A stretch of DNA of 24,356 nt from a virus, in the IMG/VR virus record IMGVR_UViG_3300042473_000613, positions 1-24,356 of that record; one strand, 5' to 3'. Under the pieces are notes generated by a model, which did not search any database, was not told where the DNA came from, and saw only the letters and a program-made list of their open reading frames with translations. Below, piece by piece: positions 1-6,027 of the stretch. Both the position numbers and the translations under genes were made by a program. Every line of letters begins with the position of its first letter. Position 1 is the stretch's first letter.

Positions 1-21
1 TCACCTATGAGCGATAAAAAA

Positions 22-46
22 CCCCCTATTATTCTAAAATAGGGGG
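22..46 (-). terminator. Rho-independent terminator of the leftward recombination unit
   Basis: Perfect 9-bp inverted repeat: CCCCCTATT at 22-30 and AATAGGGGG at 38-46, with a 7-nt loop. Read on the minus strand the G/C-rich stem is followed by a run of T (complement of the A run at 15-21), as in an intrinsic terminator. It lies just beyond the stop codon of the NinG-like gene, which fits it ending the leftward unit. Confidence 0.85.
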
Positions 47-94
47 CGAAACTATAAACCGTACAAACTATGATAACCACCGTAAAAATACAAA

Positions 95-640
95 TTATTT
101 TTCAATAAATTTCTTTTTTACCAAGTTCAGCTTTGCCCTGTATTCTAGGATCAAACCTTTTAGCTCATCTCTTGTAGGTCTTACTGGTTGTCTTGCTGTT
201 TCTCTTAAGTATTCAACTAAAGCTCCATTTTCTTCATGTAGCTTGTGTTCAAACTCTTCAATATTACCTGTTTTAAAGTAATTACATTCCATACATTGTG
301 GTCTGCAATTTTCTTCCATCCACCTAGTTGCCAAATTACCCCTGCTCATAAAATGCCCGCATTGTATTTCTGCAACCTTGTGTTTACTACCACAAGTATA
401 ACATTCTACGATACCTGTTTTATCAGCATATCTGTTTCTTAAATACTGACTAAACACATGGTCTAAATCTGAAGTTAAATTCTTAAAACTTTCAGAATCA
501 TCTTCAAATTCTTCCATTCTTTTTTGAGTAGATTGTGCTGTAGCGCATTGCTTACACATCTTTTTAGAAAACCAATAATCAATGTTGCCACAATTAACAC
601 AACGCTTTTTCTTTGTTATTATTGTACTATTATATGCCAT
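95..640 (-). CDS. ninG: NinG/Rap-type recombination endonuclease
   Basis: 181-aa protein resembling phage lambda NinG (Rap), a structure-specific nuclease that acts on branched recombination intermediates such as Holliday junctions and D-loops. Visible features are two N-terminal zinc-type Cys pairs (C14xxC17 and C29xxC32), a second pair C80xxC83, the motif CGHFMSRG at about 94-101, then C112xxxC116xxC119-N120. This Cys/His pattern and the length are typical of the NinG family. The basic C-terminus may help DNA binding. The start codon overlaps the stop of the upstream 76-aa gene by 11 nt, so the two are probably translationally coupled. It is the last gene of the leftward unit and is followed by a strong terminator. 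The family call is confident; the exact substrate is taken from lambda Rap and is inferred here. Confidence 0.85.
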   Translation of the reverse strand: MAYNSTIITKKKRCVNCGNIDYWFSKKMCKQCATAQSTQKRMEEFEDDSESFKNLTSDLDHVFSQYLRNRYADKTGIVECYTCGSKHKVAEIQCGHFMSRGNLATRWMEENCRPQCMECNYFKTGNIEEFEHKLHEENGALVEYLRETARQPVRPTRDELKGLILEYRAKLNLVKKKFIEK

Positions 641-860
641 TATTATAAGTTTGGTTATAGTAATCTTCTGCCCAATTTAATCCAATTTCCTCTTGTTCTA
701 GTTTATCAAATCCTGTCATATTGTGATTATAAGCATCTATTATCTGCTCTTTTTCTTTTTCAAGTAATAGTTCTAAATTACCCAATAAAACATTATAAGG
801 TATTATTCTATTGTTATACTCTTTTACAAGTTCTATTGCTTCTTGCATTGCTGTTTTCAT
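630..860 (-). CDS. Small phage protein of unknown function (76 aa)
   Basis: 76 residues, mostly predicted helical, with acidic and basic residues mixed (for example LLLEKEKEQIIDAYNHN) and a C-terminus rich in Tyr, Asn and Trp (WAEDYYNQTYNNGI). The core EKEQIIDAYN followed by a YYNQTY-type end recalls small uncharacterised proteins often seen in early regions of Bacteroidota phages and prophages; this is from memory and unverified. There is no signal peptide or membrane segment. It overlaps the start of the NinG-like gene and sits in the same leftward unit, so a role accessory to recombination or replication is possible but unproven. No function is assigned. Confidence 0.7.
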   Translation of the reverse strand: MKTAMQEAIELVKEYNNRIIPYNVLLGNLELLLEKEKEQIIDAYNHNMTGFDKLEQEEIGLNWAEDYYNQTYNNGI

Positions 861-914
861 AGTTTAGTTTTAAGATACCATTTTTAAGGACACTACCGAT
901 TTTATCCAATAGCT

Positions 915-1100
915 TTAAATGGTCAAACCTTTTTTTCTTTGTTGGTTAGTTAATACTTTTTTAAATGTCTGTTCTTTTCTTTTATCAGTCATATATAGAC
1001 CTTTAAGTTGCTCTTTAAACTTTTCTTTTTCTTTAGGCGTAATGTCAGGATGGTATTTGATTCTTGCTAATACATCCTCTGCCGGGATAAATGTTTCCAT
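915..1100 (-). CDS. Hypothetical 61-aa protein, first gene of the leftward unit
   Basis: The reading frame is open back to 1205, but the upstream 35 residues are rich in Phe, Leu and Ile and come from the AT-rich control region. The better start is the ATG at 1100, giving METFIPAEDVLARI. A TAnnTTTG -7 box lies just upstream at 1117-1124, so translation from 1205 would begin before the transcript starts. The product is small, hydrophilic and strongly basic at the C-terminus (KRKEQTFKKVLTNQQRKKG), with a helix-favouring central part (PKEKEKFKEQLKGLY). It may contact nucleic acid or a protein partner, but I do not recognise it. It is the promoter-proximal gene of the three-gene leftward unit. 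Confidence 0.6.
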   Translation of the reverse strand: METFIPAEDVLARIKYHPDITPKEKEKFKEQLKGLYMTDKRKEQTFKKVLTNQQRKKGLTI

Positions 1101-1116
1101 AGTTATAGATTGTTCG

Positions 1117-1124
1117 CAAAGGTA
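1117..1124 (-). promoter_or_regulatory. Bacteroidota-type -7 box for the leftward unit
   Basis: On the minus strand 1124-1117 reads TACCTTTG, an exact match to the TAnnTTTG -7 box of Bacteroidota housekeeping promoters. The -33 position is T-rich and lacks a clear TTTG. Transcription would start near 1110, leaving a leader of only about 10 nt before the ATG at 1100. Confidence 0.55.
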
Positions 1125-1214
1125 ATTAATCAAAATTAAATAAAAAAATAAAATATTTAAAAAATATATTTTGAAATGCGAAATATTAAGTTTTATTTTG
1201 TGCATTAATCAAAA
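1125..1214. repeat. 11-bp direct repeats in the divergent control region
   Basis: ATTAATCAAAA occurs at 1125-1135 and again at 1204-1214. The first copy lies between the -33 and -7 positions of the leftward promoter; the second overlaps the expected start of rightward transcription. A separate inverted pair, TTCGCA at 1113-1118 and TGCGAA at 1177-1182, sits in the same gap. These could be operators for the adjacent HTH protein, but AT richness makes chance repeats possible. Confidence 0.35.
1169..1200 (+). promoter_or_regulatory. Putative rightward early promoter
   Basis: TTTTG at 1169-1173 is followed after exactly 19 nt by TTATTTTG at 1193-1200. The spacing and composition match the Bacteroidota promoter (TTTG-N19-TAnnTTTG), with one mismatch in the -7 box. 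Transcription would begin near 1206, shortly before the HTH gene at 1224. Confidence 0.45.
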
Positions 1215-1223
1215 ATCAAATAA

Positions 1224-1427
1224 ATGGCAAAAGTTAAAACTAGCGTAAAAGATGAAATTCTTTTATACCTAGAAACTGAAGAAAGAAACCTAGCTTGGCT
1301 GTCTAGAAAAACCGAAATACCGTATGGTAGTCTTTATTCTATTTTTATACATAGAATTATGGTTTTATCAGATTCAAATCTAGCAAAAATAAACAGGTCT
1401 TTAAATACCGATTTTATAAACGATTAA
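1224..1427 (+). CDS. Small Cro/repressor-like HTH DNA-binding protein
   Basis: 67-aa protein that reads as one helix-turn-helix domain. ILLYLETEERNLAWLSRKTEI fits helices 1 and 2, PYGSLYSIFIHR fits the turn and recognition helix, and LSDSNLAKINRSLNTDF fits the closing helices. This pattern is seen in Cro- and phage-repressor-like XRE proteins. It is the first gene of the rightward replication unit and faces the leftward unit across a control region with direct repeats, the usual place for a switch regulator. Its size, with no C-terminal domain, favours a Cro-like role over a cleavable repressor. DNA binding is a family-level inference; the operator is not proven. Confidence 0.65.
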   Translation: MAKVKTSVKDEILLYLETEERNLAWLSRKTEIPYGSLYSIFIHRIMVLSDSNLAKINRSLNTDFIND

Positions 1428-1435
1428 ATATCTTT

Positions 1436-1840
1436 ATGACTTATAAGGAAAAACTTCTTGACCCAAGATGGCAAAAGAAACGGCTACAAATTTTAGATAG
1501 AGATAATTTTACCTGTCAATGTTGTGGAGATAACACAAGAACTTTAAATGTGCATCACAAGTCATATTTTAATAATCCTTGGGATGTAGATAATACTGAA
1601 TTAATTACATATTGCTCTGATTGTCATTTACTTATTGAGTTAATAAAAAAGGTTCGTGATTTTGACAAAATAAAAAAAATTATAAAAAAGAATTTATTTG
1701 CTGCTACTTTATATGCAGTTTATATTGACAAGGATACAATTGATTTATATATACTTGAAAACGGAATAGTTAGCTATAAATTAACATTATGGGAAAATCT
1801 TTTAGACACAATTAAAAATTTAATAGATGGCAATCTTTAG
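1436..1840 (+). CDS. HNH endonuclease
   Basis: 134-aa protein with a complete HNH nuclease motif: C27xxC30 in FTCQCCG, the catalytic HH at 40-41 in LNVHHKSY, N53 in the DNTEL segment, and C60xxC63-H64. The N-terminal LLDPRWQKKRLQILDRDNF is the usual lead-in of small stand-alone phage HNH proteins. The C-terminal half is Lys/Ile-rich and less conserved. The gene sits between the HTH gene and the replication initiator and overlaps the latter by 14 nt. It could be a homing (free-standing) nuclease or a DNA-processing enzyme of the replication unit. It is not next to the terminase, so a packaging role is less likely. The catalytic family is clear, the biological role is not. Confidence 0.85.
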   Translation: MTYKEKLLDPRWQKKRLQILDRDNFTCQCCGDNTRTLNVHHKSYFNNPWDVDNTELITYCSDCHLLIELIKKVRDFDKIKKIIKKNLFAATLYAVYIDKDTIDLYILENGIVSYKLTLWENLLDTIKNLIDGNL

Positions 1841-2567
1841 AAAGATTCATACTTCATTTTGGGGAGATTCTTTTATTCAGGATTTAACGCCAGAGCAAAA
1901 GTATTTTTTCTTGTATTTACTTACAAACGATAAGACAAAGCAGTGTGGAATATACGAAATAACACTTCGTCAAATGTGTTATGATACCGGATATAACGAT
2001 GAAACGGTTAAAAAGTTACTTGAGTTTTTTATTTCAAAGGGTAAAATAAAGTATTCTGAAAAATCAAAAGAGGTTGCATTATCAAATTGGCTAAAATATA
2101 ATGATTCAACTAGTCCAAAAGTAAAAAGCTGTGTAAACAAAGAGCTTGAGAAGGTTAAAGATAGACTATTGATACAGTATCTATACAGTACCGATACACA
2201 TACACAAGAAGAACAAGAAGAAGAACAAGAAGAAGAACAAGAAGTTATTTTGAATATTCCTTTTAATGATTTTTGGGTATTATATGATAAAAAGGTGGGG
2301 GAAAGAAAAAAGCTTGAGAAAAAATGGATTTCTTTGACTAATCAAGATAGGATTGATATAATTAATCATATTCCACTATATAAAAATGCTCAACCTGAAA
2401 AAAAGTTTAGAAAAGACCCTCAAACCTTCTTAAACAACAAATCATGGCTAGATGAGATAATACCATCAAAAACTATAGAAGGTGGCTTAAATCGCTCAAA
2501 AACAGCCTACGAATTGAATATAGAAGAGCAAAGAAGAAAAGCTGCAAACATTAAACCAACATACTAA
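1827..2567 (+). CDS. Replication initiator, DnaD/phage O-like
   Basis: 246-aa protein built like phage replication-initiation or replisome-organiser proteins. An N-terminal winged-helix-like region (about 1-95) contains IHTSFWGDSFIQDLTPEQKY and CGIYEITLRQMCYDTGY. A charged low-complexity linker (about 125-140, repeated EEQ units) follows. The C-terminal domain (about 145-215) has FWVLYDKKVGERKKLEKKW and KKFRKDPQTFLNNKSWLDE, typical of primosome-loading domains in phage initiators. It would bind the origin and recruit the helicase encoded by the next gene, only 2 nt downstream. Its start lies inside the HNH gene, which suggests translational coupling. The DNA for the linker contains tandem 11-bp repeats that may be the origin itself, as in lambda gene O. 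The exact family name is uncertain. Confidence 0.7.
   Translation: MAIFRKIHTSFWGDSFIQDLTPEQKYFFLYLLTNDKTKQCGIYEITLRQMCYDTGYNDETVKKLLEFFISKGKIKYSEKSKEVALSNWLKYNDSTSPKVKSCVNKELEKVKDRLLIQYLYSTDTHTQEEQEEEQEEEQEVILNIPFNDFWVLYDKKVGERKKLEKKWISLTNQDRIDIINHIPLYKNAQPEKKFRKDPQTFLNNKSWLDEIIPSKTIEGGLNRSKTAYELNIEEQRRKAANIKPTY
2171..2203 (+). repeat. Three tandem 11-bp iterons, candidate replication origin
   Basis: Three successive 11-bp units, GATACAGTATC (2171-2181), TATACAGTACC (2182-2192) and GATACACATAC (2193-2203), share the core ATACA in exact register. They lie inside the initiator gene, in the segment between its DNA-binding and C-terminal domains, and run directly into a strand-asymmetric purine tract. 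Lambda-type origins have this arrangement, with iterons inside the initiator gene. Origin function is inferred. Confidence 0.45.
2205..2243 (+). repeat. CAAGAAGAAGAA purine-rich tandem repeat
   Basis: Units of 9 or 12 nt, CAAGAAGAA then CAAGAAGAAGAA twice then CAAGAAG, encode the EEQEEEQEEEQE linker of the initiator. The strand is almost purely purine plus C, and the tract directly follows the candidate iterons. It could be a flexible acidic linker only, or also the strand-opening element of an origin. Its copy number may vary between relatives. Confidence 0.7.
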
Positions 2568-2569
2568 CG

Positions 2570-4429
2570 ATGATTACCATTTTTAAGAACATTTTTTCCA
2601 AAGAGCCAAATTACATTTCTGTTGAAGCTGCGTTAAAAAGAATACAGCAGGGTAAAAGTAAAACAACCGTAGAGGAAATTAGAAAAACGATTGATAAGGA
2701 GAAGGCAAATAAGATAAAATTAAACCTTCCGTCTATTTGCTTTAGTGGAAAATTTGGAGCAGATAGAACTGATGTTCAATTAATTCAGCATAGCGGATTT
2801 ATTGTGCTTGATTTTGATAATATTTTTGAATTACGAGATAAGCAAACTGAAATCATATCAAATCCATTTGTCTATGCTTGTTGGATTAGCCCTTCTGGAA
2901 ATGGATTGAAGGCATTGGTAAAAATAGCTAATGGAGCAAAGCATAGAGAACACTTTCAAGCTTTACAAGAGGTTTTCCCCGAAATTGACCGAAGTGGGAT
3001 TAATGTAAGCCGAGTTTGTTATGAGAGTTATGACACCGAAATTTACATAAACGAAAATGCTGAAGTATTTAAGAAAATTAAGAAAACAGAGAAGGTTGTC
3101 GTTTATGAAAAGAATGATGATGACGAAAAGATTTTTAAAAATATCGTTACTTGGCTTTCAAATAAAAATGAGGCTTTTGTAACAGGAGAAAGAAATAATT
3201 TTATTTTTAAATTAGCATCCGCTTGTTGCCGTTTTGGGATTAATGAAATGACCGCTAATTCAATGATTCATAGCGAGTTTTTAACTAATTCAGAGTTTAC
3301 AAAAAACGAAGCTAATAGGGCAATCCGTTCAGCATACAAAGCTAATTCTGGTAATTTTGGTAGCGCATCTTTTGATAAAGAAACCTTGGTAGATAAGGTT
3401 TCAAGAAGGGAAGTTGAAGTTGAAAAAGCAGTATTTGATGAAGGGTTAAAGTTGAAGGATGTTATTTATGGAATTGATGTAAAAGAACAAGCGTTAAAAA
3501 TTTATGATGAAGGATATGCTAGGGTTGATGGTATCGGAGTTCCAGAATTAGATGAAAGATTTAAACCAAAGAGAGGGGAAATTACTGTACTTACAGGAAT
3601 AGGTAACTATGGTAAATCTTCATTTAAAAAGTGGTATCAAGCTATGAGGATAATGTTGTACGGGGAGAAGTTTGCTACATTCTCGCCAGAAGATAATCCG
3701 CCTGAAGAATACTATCATGACTTTGTTGAGATTATATTAGGATGTGATTGTAGCCCTGCAAATCCACACAGACCAAGCAAGCAAGTTTATGAATATGTTT
3801 ATGATTTAGTTTGCCATCATGTGTTTTATGTTTATCCAAAAGATGTATCACCTACGCCTCAATACATAATGGAAGTATTTTTAGAATTGATTGTTAAGGA
3901 GAATGTTGATGGAGTTGATATTGATCCGTTTAACCAATTGACAAATGAATATCAAAAGTTTCAAAGAAGTGATAAGTATTTGGAGTGGGTATTGTCAGTG
4001 TTTTCGAGATTCTCTCAAATCAATAATATTTTCTTTTGGATTATTGCGCATCCAACAAAAATGCAAAAAGCAGCAGATGGGAACTATCCTTGTCCTGATG
4101 TATTTGATTTAACGGATGGCGCGATGTGGAATAATAAGATGGATAATATCCTTGTGTATCATAGACCTTTTGCTCAAACCGATCCTCAAAATCCATCTTG
4201 TGAATTTCATAGTAAAAAAATAAGAAGGCAAAAGATTGTTGGTAAAAAAGGCTTTATTTTGTTCCAAATGTATTTTCAAACTAGAAGATTTTTATTTAAT
4301 GGGTTAGATTCTTTGCAGAAGTTAATCAATGATAAAAATATAATTTTAAGACCAGATGCCGCAGTGCAAAAATCATTTGATAATTGGGTTCCCTATAAAG
4401 ATGACAATGGAGAAGAAATAAATTTTTAA
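2570..4429 (+). CDS. Primase-helicase with VirE_N/BT4734-like region and RecA-fold ATPase
   Basis: 619-aa multidomain replication protein. Residues about 20-165 resemble the BT4734-like/VirE N-terminal domain, with HSGFIVLDFDNI (about 75-86, the DxD acidic pair) and WISPSGNGLKALVKI (about 102-116), patterns found in primase-like enzymes. Residues about 190-260 (TGERNNFIFKLASACCRFGI, then a region ending in RAIRSAYK) look like a primase C-terminal helical domain. The C-terminal half is a DnaB/Twinkle-like RecA fold with Walker A TGIGNYGKSS at about 342-351, Walker B VDGVDIDPFNQL near 447-458, and a sensor-like FFWIIAHPTKM. It probably primes and unwinds DNA at the fork. It follows the initiator by 2 nt and precedes ssb. 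The helicase call is strong; primase activity is inferred from the N-terminal family. Confidence 0.8.
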   Translation: MITIFKNIFSKEPNYISVEAALKRIQQGKSKTTVEEIRKTIDKEKANKIKLNLPSICFSGKFGADRTDVQLIQHSGFIVLDFDNIFELRDKQTEIISNPFVYACWISPSGNGLKALVKIANGAKHREHFQALQEVFPEIDRSGINVSRVCYESYDTEIYINENAEVFKKIKKTEKVVVYEKNDDDEKIFKNIVTWLSNKNEAFVTGERNNFIFKLASACCRFGINEMTANSMIHSEFLTNSEFTKNEANRAIRSAYKANSGNFGSASFDKETLVDKVSRREVEVEKAVFDEGLKLKDVIYGIDVKEQALKIYDEGYARVDGIGVPELDERFKPKRGEITVLTGIGNYGKSSFKKWYQAMRIMLYGEKFATFSPEDNPPEEYYHDFVEIILGCDCSPANPHRPSKQVYEYVYDLVCHHVFYVYPKDVSPTPQYIMEVFLELIVKENVDGVDIDPFNQLTNEYQKFQRSDKYLEWVLSVFSRFSQINNIFFWIIAHPTKMQKAADGNYPCPDVFDLTDGAMWNNKMDNILVYHRPFAQTDPQNPSCEFHSKKIRRQKIVGKKGFILFQMYFQTRRFLFNGLDSLQKLINDKNIILRPDAAVQKSFDNWVPYKDDNGEEINF

Positions 4430-4446
4430 TATAAAAAACAAAAACA

Positions 4447-4788
4447 ATGATTAGAATTTCTGTAATCGGAAGATTAGGACAAGACGCAGTCGTAAACAAT
4501 GTCAATGGTAAAAGTGTAATTAATTTTTCAGTAGCTTACAGCGAAAAGTTTAAAAACCAACAAGGAGAAGATACCGAAAGAACAACTTGGGTTTCTTGCG
4601 CTTATTGGACTGAAAAGCTTAATGTGTCAAACTATTTAAAGAAAGGTACATTGGTTTATACGGAGGGAAAGCCAGAAGCAAAGTCTTATCAAAACACCAA
4701 GACAAATGAAACCGTACCACAATTACATTGTAGGGTATCAACAATACAATTATTGTCTAGTAGTAATAAAGAAGAAACTAATTTTTAA
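4447..4788 (+). CDS. ssb: Single-stranded DNA-binding protein
   Basis: 113-aa OB-fold SSB. The N-terminus MIRISVIGRLGQDAVV, the WVSCAYW strand, the LKKGTLVYTEGKPEAKSYQ stretch and the final RVSTIQLLSSS strand are the standard landmarks of bacterial and phage SSBs. The C-terminal tip EETNF is acidic and ends in an aromatic residue, similar to the DDIPF tip that binds replication partners, although it is shorter than in cellular SSBs. It coats single-stranded DNA at the fork made by the upstream primase-helicase and may also serve recombination with the NinG-like nuclease. The leader AAAACAAAAACA is A-rich without Shine-Dalgarno sequence. Its TAA stop shares a base with the next ATG (TAATG), so the two genes are coupled. 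Confidence 0.92.
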   Translation: MIRISVIGRLGQDAVVNNVNGKSVINFSVAYSEKFKNQQGEDTERTTWVSCAYWTEKLNVSNYLKKGTLVYTEGKPEAKSYQNTKTNETVPQLHCRVSTIQLLSSSNKEETNF

Positions 4789-5012
4789 TGTATATTCACG
4801 AACTTAAAAATATTATAGATGTCGAAACCCCACTTGGTAAAGGAAAAGCAATCGCTTGGATTGACTACGGGACAGAAGTCAACACTGTTTGGAAAGTCGT
4901 ATTATACCACAACGGTATGGTTAGGAACTTTTACGACACAGACATACTTGTTCGCCCCAATAAAATGGACGGCGGGGAATTAGATAAAAATTATTTCAAA
5001 AACAAAAAATAA
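4788..5012 (+). CDS. Conserved-looking small protein of unknown function (74 aa)
   Basis: 74-aa protein without membrane or signal segment. The central part (DVETPLGKGKAIAWIDYGTE, then VWKVVLYHNGMVRNFYDTDI) suggests a small beta-rich fold such as a five-stranded barrel, followed by a basic tail. The phrase TPLGKGKA-x-WIDYG resembles short proteins that follow ssb or replication genes in phages of this type; that comparison is from memory. It starts within the ssb stop codon and its own stop overlaps the next start in the same way, so it is translated as part of the ssb block. A replication accessory role is plausible by context only. Confidence 0.75.
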   Translation: MYIHELKNIIDVETPLGKGKAIAWIDYGTEVNTVWKVVLYHNGMVRNFYDTDILVRPNKMDGGELDKNYFKNKK

Positions 5013-5131
5013 TGGCAAAATTAACCAATTCATCCAAAATTACATTTGGAACAAAAAAATCAGGAAGAGCTAAAAAATCTTACAATAAAAGCACTCCAAG
5101 ACCAAAAGCATATAGAGGTCAAGGGCGTTAA
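5012..5131 (+). CDS. Tiny highly basic protein (39 aa)
   Basis: ATG at 5012 overlaps the preceding TAA by one base and the frame runs to TAA at 5129-5131. The 39 residues include 8 Lys and 4 Arg and no Asp or Glu, so the net charge is about +12. It starts MAKLTNSSKITFGTKKSGR and ends in PRPKAYRGQGR. Such a composition fits nucleic-acid binding, for example DNA condensation or an RNA-contacting peptide, but no fold is recognisable. The tight stop/start overlap and the lack of any competing frame support it as a real gene. Function is unknown. Confidence 0.7.
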   Translation: MAKLTNSSKITFGTKKSGRAKKSYNKSTPRPKAYRGQGR

Positions 5132-5141
5132 AATTTAAACT

Positions 5142-5282
5142 ATGAATAATAAAGCCGCAAAGAAATTAAGAAGATTGTCTGTGTTTTTAGCTACCACAAA
5201 AGGTGGGACTATAGAAGATGCAGAAAGGATTTATAAAAACCTAAAGGTGGTTCATAAAGAAAATAAAAAAGCCCCTAAATAA
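5142..5282 (+). CDS. Small basic protein (46 aa), last gene of the replication unit
   Basis: ATG at 5142, ten bases after the previous stop, TAA at 5280-5282. The 46-aa product (MNNKAAKKLRRLSVFLATTK, then GGTIEDAERIYKNLKVVHKE and a Lys-rich end) is basic and helix-rich. The last codons and stop lie inside the hairpin of the terminator at 5270-5291, which fixes it as the end of the rightward unit. A Lys/Arg-rich N-terminal helix could bind nucleic acid. I do not recognise a family. Confidence 0.65.
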   Translation: MNNKAAKKLRRLSVFLATTKGGTIEDAERIYKNLKVVHKENKKAPK

Positions 5283-5291
5283 ATAGGGGCT
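5270..5291. terminator. Shared convergent terminator
   Basis: AGCCCCTA at 5270-5277 pairs with TAGGGGCT at 5284-5291 around a 6-nt loop. On the minus strand the stem is followed by TTTTTT, a strong signal ending the leftward paralog cassette. On the plus strand the trailing sequence is AATTAATTAA, a poor U tract, so termination of the replication unit there may be weaker. The left arm overlaps the end of the 46-aa gene. Confidence 0.8.
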
Positions 5292-5297
5292 AATTAA

Positions 5298-5561
5298 TTA
5301 AGCGTTTGCTGCTGCATTAATCTGTGTTACAGTAGAAGTCGTATAAAACAATACGGCTACTTGGTTTAAGCCAGTAGGAGCTACTTCAACTATTGAGTTC
5401 ATAGTTACTCCGTTTGCTACTGTACCTGTAGGAGCAGGGTAAGCCGCAATTGTGTTTACTGGGAATCCGTATGCAATACCAGAAGTTGCTGGAGTTCCGT
5501 TAGGGTTTAATAAAGCATATTGATTTCTTTGATATGCTGTAATTGATACTATACTTGCCAT
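5298..5561 (-). CDS. Small virion-type protein, paralog of its neighbour (87 aa)
   Basis: 87-aa protein rich in Ala, Thr, Val, Asn and Pro and almost without charge, a composition typical of beta-structured capsid or tail decoration proteins. It aligns end to end with the adjacent 114-aa protein: shared RNQY, NP-x-GTPATSG, VANGV-x-MNS, P-x-GLNQ and YT...TV-x-Q. It lacks the Thr-rich tail of that neighbour and ends at INAAANA. The two form a leftward cassette between replication and structural units, with a promoter upstream of the neighbour and a strong terminator just past this stop. The cassette could supply head or fibre decoration, or a lysogeny-expressed surface function. I do not recognise the fold; the paralogy is certain from the sequence. 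Confidence 0.75.
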   Translation of the reverse strand: MASIVSITAYQRNQYALLNPNGTPATSGIAYGFPVNTIAAYPAPTGTVANGVTMNSIVEVAPTGLNQVAVLFYTTSTVTQINAAANA

Positions 5562-5594
5562 TTTTTAATATTTTTAATTGTTTTTAAATTTTTT

Positions 5595-5939
5595 TTAAGG
5601 TGCTGCGGTTGTAGTAGTAGTGGTAGTAGGTGCTGCAGTTGTAGTTGTAGTAGTTGTAGTTGTAGTAGTTGTTGCAATACCACCGCCATTGATAGCTGTA
5701 ATTAATTGGGCAACAGTTTGATTGGTGTACAACTTTTCAGCTGGTTGGTTAAGACCGCTTGGGTACATAAGAATCAATGAGTTCATTTGTACTCCATTTG
5801 CTACCACAGTTGTTGGTTGTACTTGTAAGGTAACAGTAGGTAATGAAAATAAGACACCGCTAGTTGCAGGGGTGCCGTCAGGGTTTGTTAAATCGTATTG
5901 GTTTCTACGATAAACATAAACGGATAAGTGATTTGCCAT
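5595..5939 (-). CDS. Small virion-type protein with bare Thr-rich C-terminal tail (114 aa)
   Basis: Residues 1-88 are the paralog of the 87-aa protein downstream (RNQY, NP-x-GTPATSG, VVANGV, MNS, GLNQ). A Gly hinge (INGGG) then leads into a Thr tract, an AAP, a second Thr tract and a final AAP directly before the stop. The same (T)n-AAP tail ends the 128-aa protein encoded at 11611 and acts as linker or insert in three other structural proteins here, which is the main reason to call this a virion protein. The tail points to surface exposure or display. It is the first gene of a leftward cassette with a TAnnTTTG promoter. A role as capsid or fibre decoration is inferred. Confidence 0.75.
   Translation of the reverse strand: MANHLSVYVYRRNQYDLTNPDGTPATSGVLFSLPTVTLQVQPTTVVANGVQMNSLILMYPSGLNQPAEKLYTNQTVAQLITAINGGGIATTTTTTTTTTTTAAPTTTTTTTAAP
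5598..5673 (-). repeat. Thr-codon tract (ACN)n with two GCNGCNCCN punctuations
   Basis: Mixed ACA/ACT/ACC codons interrupted by GCA GCA CCT, and ending GCA GCA CCT TAA. The same words recur at 11968, 16236, 21819 and 22398. Codon mixing makes it an imperfect, not a pure, microsatellite. Confidence 0.85.
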
Positions 5940-5982
5940 TTTTTAATTGTTTTTTTTGTTATAAATTTTTTTTTGGGCAATA

Positions 5983-5990
5983 CAAATATA
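5983..5990 (-). promoter_or_regulatory. -7 box of the leftward paralog cassette
   Basis: On the minus strand 5990-5983 reads TATATTTG, an exact TAnnTTTG match. Transcription would begin near 5976, giving an A-rich leader of roughly 35 nt before the ATG at 5939. The -33 position is only T-rich. Confidence 0.6.
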
Positions 5991-5995
5991 ATAAA

Positions 5996-6027
5996 TTTTG
6001 GTAGAAATAAAAAATCGTGTAATTTTA
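5996..6027 (+). promoter_or_regulatory. Putative promoter of the packaging/structural unit
   Basis: TTTTG at 5996-6000, 19 nt, then TAATTTTA at 6020-6027 (one mismatch to TAnnTTTG). The expected start near 6034 lies 11 nt before the ATG at 6045. The spacing is exact for Bacteroidota promoters. Confidence 0.5.

Noticed and set aside
245-862. Open plus-strand frames at 245-442 and 524-862
   Set aside because: Antisense of the NinG-like and 76-aa genes, hydrophobic composition, no promoter or leader.
915-1205. Longer version of the leftward gene starting at 1205
   Set aside because: The extra 35 residues come from the AT-rich control region and would start upstream of the predicted promoter; ATG at 1100 is better.
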